Part shown: positions 50,923 to 53,019 of the stretch, one piece after another | Position numbering within the stretch: the first letter of the stretch is position 1 | Layout of the letters: every line of letters starts with the position of its first letter | NCBI GenBank assembly: GCA_944346885.1 | Contig: CALVMR010000033.1 | Span: 1 to 53,019, forward strand | From: an uncultured Clostridia bacterium | Lineage (GTDB): Bacteria > Bacillota > Clostridia > Christensenellales > Borkfalkiaceae | Length of the DNA: 53,019 nt | Reading direction: 5' to 3' | The notes under the pieces: generated by a model | The model's input: only the letters and a program-made list of their open reading frames with translations | The model's database searches: none | What the model was told of the DNA's origin: nothing | Made by a program: the position numbers and the translations under genes

Positions 50923-51030
50923 TCAGCGTTTGAGCTGGCGGTACAGCATGTAATAGTGCAGGCTGCCCGTCTCTTCAAAAAGTTTCCATGCAATGTCTGC
51001 GGCGTCGTCGTCTTTGATGAATTTGCTCAT
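50923..51030 (-). CDS. YqzL-like small protein
   Basis: 35 residues on the minus strand. The core AWKLFEETGSLHYYMLYRQL fits the YqzL pattern W-x-x-F-x-x-TG-x-x-x-x-Y-L-x-x-[KR]-x-[LI] known from the small gene beside recO in Bacillus. Function unknown. It is divergent from recO here. The ribosome binding site is weak (CGAG), the main reason for doubt. Confidence 0.6.
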   Translation of the reverse strand: MSKFIKDDDAADIAWKLFEETGSLHYYMLYRQLKR

Positions 51031-51122
51031 GCTCGCAGTATGCGCAGTATTTTTGCGTTCATGCCCGCGCAGGCGGTTAGCCCGCAGAGCGGGCGTGCCC
51101 GCCGGTTGTCTTCAAGGTCACG

Positions 51123-51155
51123 GAAATTTTTTTCATCTCTTTTGAAAAAAATTTC
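51123..51155. terminator. AT-rich 12-bp hairpin upstream of recO
   Basis: GAAATTTTTTTC, 9-nt loop, GAAAAAAATTTC, 17 bp before the recO start. The T/A runs are inside the stem. Could be a bidirectional terminator or a regulatory hairpin of the recO leader. Confidence 0.55.
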
Positions 51156-51171
51156 GTGAAACAGGTCCCCT

Positions 51172-51885
51172 ATGGAAGAAAAATTGGACGCGCTCGTGCT
51201 GCGCACGGCGGATTACGGCGAATACGACAGGATGCTCACCCTCTTTACGCTGCAAAAGGGCAAGATCTCCGCGGCGGCAAAGGGGGTGCGCAAGCCCGCC
51301 GCCAAGCTGCGCTTTGCGGCGCAGCCTTTTTGCTTTGCCGAATATGTGCTTGCCGAGCGGGGCGGGCGGCGCACGGTCGTTTCCGCTTCGAACACAGACG
51401 GGTTTTACGCCCTGCGCGAGGATGTGCGCAAGTTTTATGCCGCCGCCGCCGTCTGCGGGCTGTGCGACGCGCTGCTGTATGAAAACATCGTCAGCGAAGA
51501 GCTGTTTCTGCGGGCGGTGAATGCGCTTAAAGAAATGTGCGAAGGAGACGAGCTGTTGGCGCTGCTCTCCTTTTTTTTGCACGCGCTGGCGCTTTCGGGG
51601 TATGCGCTCGCGCCCTTGCTCTGCGCTTCCTGCGGCGGCGAATTGGGAGAGCACGCCTGTTTCGATCTCTCCGAGGGCTGCTTTACCTGTTCCGCCTGTG
51701 CGCGCGGCGCGGGGGTGAGCCCAAGCACGCTGCAAGTGATGCGCTACTGCACGGGCGGGCAGGGCGCGCCGCAGGCGCTTCCGGAGGAGGGGAAGCTGCG
51801 CGCCGTAAAGTTGCTGTATGCGTATTTTCGCACCAAAACGGATACGCGCGTCAAAGCGGCGGAAGAATTGCTTCGCCTCCCGTAG
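51172..51885 (+). CDS. recO: DNA repair protein RecO
   Basis: 237 residues. Loads RecA with RecR/RecF. N-terminal OB-fold (DALVLRTADYGEYDRMLTLFT), helical middle, and a four-cysteine zinc site (CASCGG...FTCSACARGAGVS, about 153-180). Ribosome binding site is poor (AGG). Confidence 0.92.
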   Translation: MEEKLDALVLRTADYGEYDRMLTLFTLQKGKISAAAKGVRKPAAKLRFAAQPFCFAEYVLAERGGRRTVVSASNTDGFYALREDVRKFYAAAAVCGLCDALLYENIVSEELFLRAVNALKEMCEGDELLALLSFFLHALALSGYALAPLLCASCGGELGEHACFDLSEGCFTCSACARGAGVSPSTLQVMRYCTGGQGAPQALPEEGKLRAVKLLYAYFRTKTDTRVKAAEELLRLP

Positions 51886-52014
51886 GGGAAAAAGGGGGCG
51901 GACCCGCCCGCCGCGGGGCGCGCCTGTTTTCCCCGCCGCGGCGGCAGGAGCTTTCCGCAAACGGCGCTGGCGGTAAAATTCGTGTAAAAAATTTCAAAAG
52001 AAACGCCGTTTCAC

Positions 52015-52043
52015 TTGAAATTCGGGCGGAAATGGGGTAAAAT
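52015..52043 (+). promoter_or_regulatory. Promoter of ppdK
   Basis: TTGAAA, 17-bp spacer, TAAAAT (52038-52043). The stretch ATGGGGTAAAATA also occurs at the asp23 promoter. A leader of about 50 nt with AGGAGG follows. Confidence 0.85.
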
Positions 52044-52099
52044 AGGGATGTTAGTGTATCCGCTAAAAAATTCCAAATCTTATCAGGAGGAAACGATTT

Positions 52100-53019
52100 A
52101 TGGCAAAGAAGTATTGCTACCTGTTTTCGGAAGGCAATGCGAAGATGCGCGAGCTCCTCGGCGGCAAGGGTGCAAACCTCGCGGAAATGACGGGCATGGG
52201 TCTGCCCGTTCCGCAGGGCTTTACCATCTCCACCGAAGCGTGCACGCAGTATTATGAAGACGGAAGGCAGATCAATCCGGATATCCAGGCGGAAATCATG
52301 GAATACATCTCCAAGATGGAAAAGATCTGCGGCAAAAAATTCGGCGATAAAGAGAACCCGCTGCTCGTCTCCGTCCGTTCGGGCGCGCGTGCGTCCATGC
52401 CCGGCATGATGGATACCATCCTCAACCTCGGTTTGAACGAGGAAGTGGTGGACGTCATCGCCAAAAAATCCGGCAACCCCCGTTGGGCGTGGGACTGCTA
52501 TCGCCGCTTTATCCAAATGTACTCCGACGTCGTGATGGAGGTCGGCAAAAAGTACTTTGAACAGCTCATCGACAAGATGAAGGAAGAGAAGGGCGTCACG
52601 CAGGACGTTGAGCTGACGGCGGACGATTTGAAGGAGCTGGCAAACCAGTTCAAAGCCGAATACAAAGAGAAGATCGGTGCAGACTTCCCCACCGACCCGA
52701 AGGAGCAGCTCTTCGGCGCCATCAAGGCGGTGTTCCGCTCGTGGGACAACCCCCGCGCCAACTACTACCGTATGCAGAACGACATCCCGTACAGCTGGGG
52801 CACGGCGGTCAACGTGCAGATGATGGCGTTCGGCAACATGGGCGATACCTCCGGTACCGGCGTTGCCTTTACGCGCAACCCCGCCACCGGCGAAAAGAAG
52901 CTGATGGGCGAGTTCCTCATGAACGCGCAGGGCGAAGACGTCGTTGCCGGCGTGCGTACCCCGATGCCCATCGACAAGATGAAAGAGATCATGCCCGAAG
53001 TGTACGAGCAGTTCCAGGG
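52100..53019 (+). CDS. ppdK: Pyruvate, phosphate dikinase (3' partial)
   Basis: The first 306 codons are present and the frame is open to the window end. Interconverts PEP + PPi + AMP with pyruvate + ATP + Pi. Start KKYCYLFSEGNAKMRELLGG and KGANLAEMTGMGLPVPQGFT are the family N-terminus; VSVRSGARASMPGMMDTILN and FTRNPATGEK belong to the ATP-grasp domain. The phospho-His domain lies beyond the window. AGGAGGAAACGATTT precedes the ATG at 52100. Typical glycolysis enzyme of anaerobes. Confidence 0.95.
   Translation, partial: MAKKYCYLFSEGNAKMRELLGGKGANLAEMTGMGLPVPQGFTISTEACTQYYEDGRQINPDIQAEIMEYISKMEKICGKKFGDKENPLLVSVRSGARASMPGMMDTILNLGLNEEVVDVIAKKSGNPRWAWDCYRRFIQMYSDVVMEVGKKYFEQLIDKMKEEKGVTQDVELTADDLKELANQFKAEYKEKIGADFPTDPKEQLFGAIKAVFRSWDNPRANYYRMQNDIPYSWGTAVNVQMMAFGNMGDTSGTGVAFTRNPATGEKKLMGEFLMNAQGEDVVAGVRTPMPIDKMKEIMPEVYEQFQ

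Overview
The window looks like the chromosome of a GC-rich, spore-forming Bacillota, probably Clostridia. Evidence: a SpoIIID regulator, a tiny SpoVM-like gene, the Firmicutes-type gene order priA-def-fmt-rsmB-rlmN...rpe-thiN-spoVM-rpmB-asp23-fakA-recG, a YqzL-like gene beside recO, and pyruvate phosphate dikinase. Host promoters are close to sigma-A consensus with mostly 17-bp spacers. No rRNA, tRNA or CRISPR array was seen.

Layout. 1-4770: tail of a BspA-like surface protein, a SPOUT rRNA methyltransferase, an MFS transporter, a UPF0104 membrane protein and spoIIID. 4775-17573: a 12.8-kb, visibly AT-richer integrated element between two identical 19-bp direct repeats. 17595-23391: a two-gene double-cubane/2-hydroxyacyl-CoA dehydratase-activase type system and an alpha-oxoamine synthase. 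23614-28865: rpsU, a small unknown gene, pcrA, ligA. 28919-43192: the housekeeping cluster yicC, rpoZ, priA, def, fmt, rsmB, rlmN, rpe, thiN, spoVM, rpmB, asp23, fakA, recG. 43435-49756: a histidine operon hisZG(fused)-D-B-H-A-F-IE. 49902-53019: an HMGL-like aldolase, yqzL, recO and the start of ppdK.

The most interesting part is the element. All of its protein genes are on the minus strand and appear to be read from one promoter/operator just inside the right repeat. It has an inovirus-type Zot/pI assembly ATPase next to a 684-residue secreted, membrane-anchored protein (pIII-like by position) and two more N-terminally anchored proteins. It also has an HUH replication initiator with a phiX174/gokushovirus-like two-tyrosine motif, a SprT-like zinc protease, an IS30-type transposase as the last gene, and about a dozen small unknown genes, two of them (39 and 56 aa) very short. 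Non-coding parts stand out: a 69-nt cruciform (22-bp plus 7-bp stems) next to rep, five copies of a 20-bp palindrome, a plus-strand RNA unit with its own promoter and terminator (about 8493-8600), and a second possible short RNA next to the left repeat. I read it as a filamentous-phage-like prophage or phage-derived element of a lineage I do not recognise. No typical major coat protein and no site-specific recombinase are visible.

How the rest works together: the cluster from yicC to recG serves translation start and end processing, rRNA modification and replication restart, and carries spoVM where it lies in Bacillus. The his operon encodes ATP-PRTase through both cyclohydrolase/pyrophosphohydrolase steps and dehydrogenase; hisC and a histidinol-phosphatase are not in the operon.
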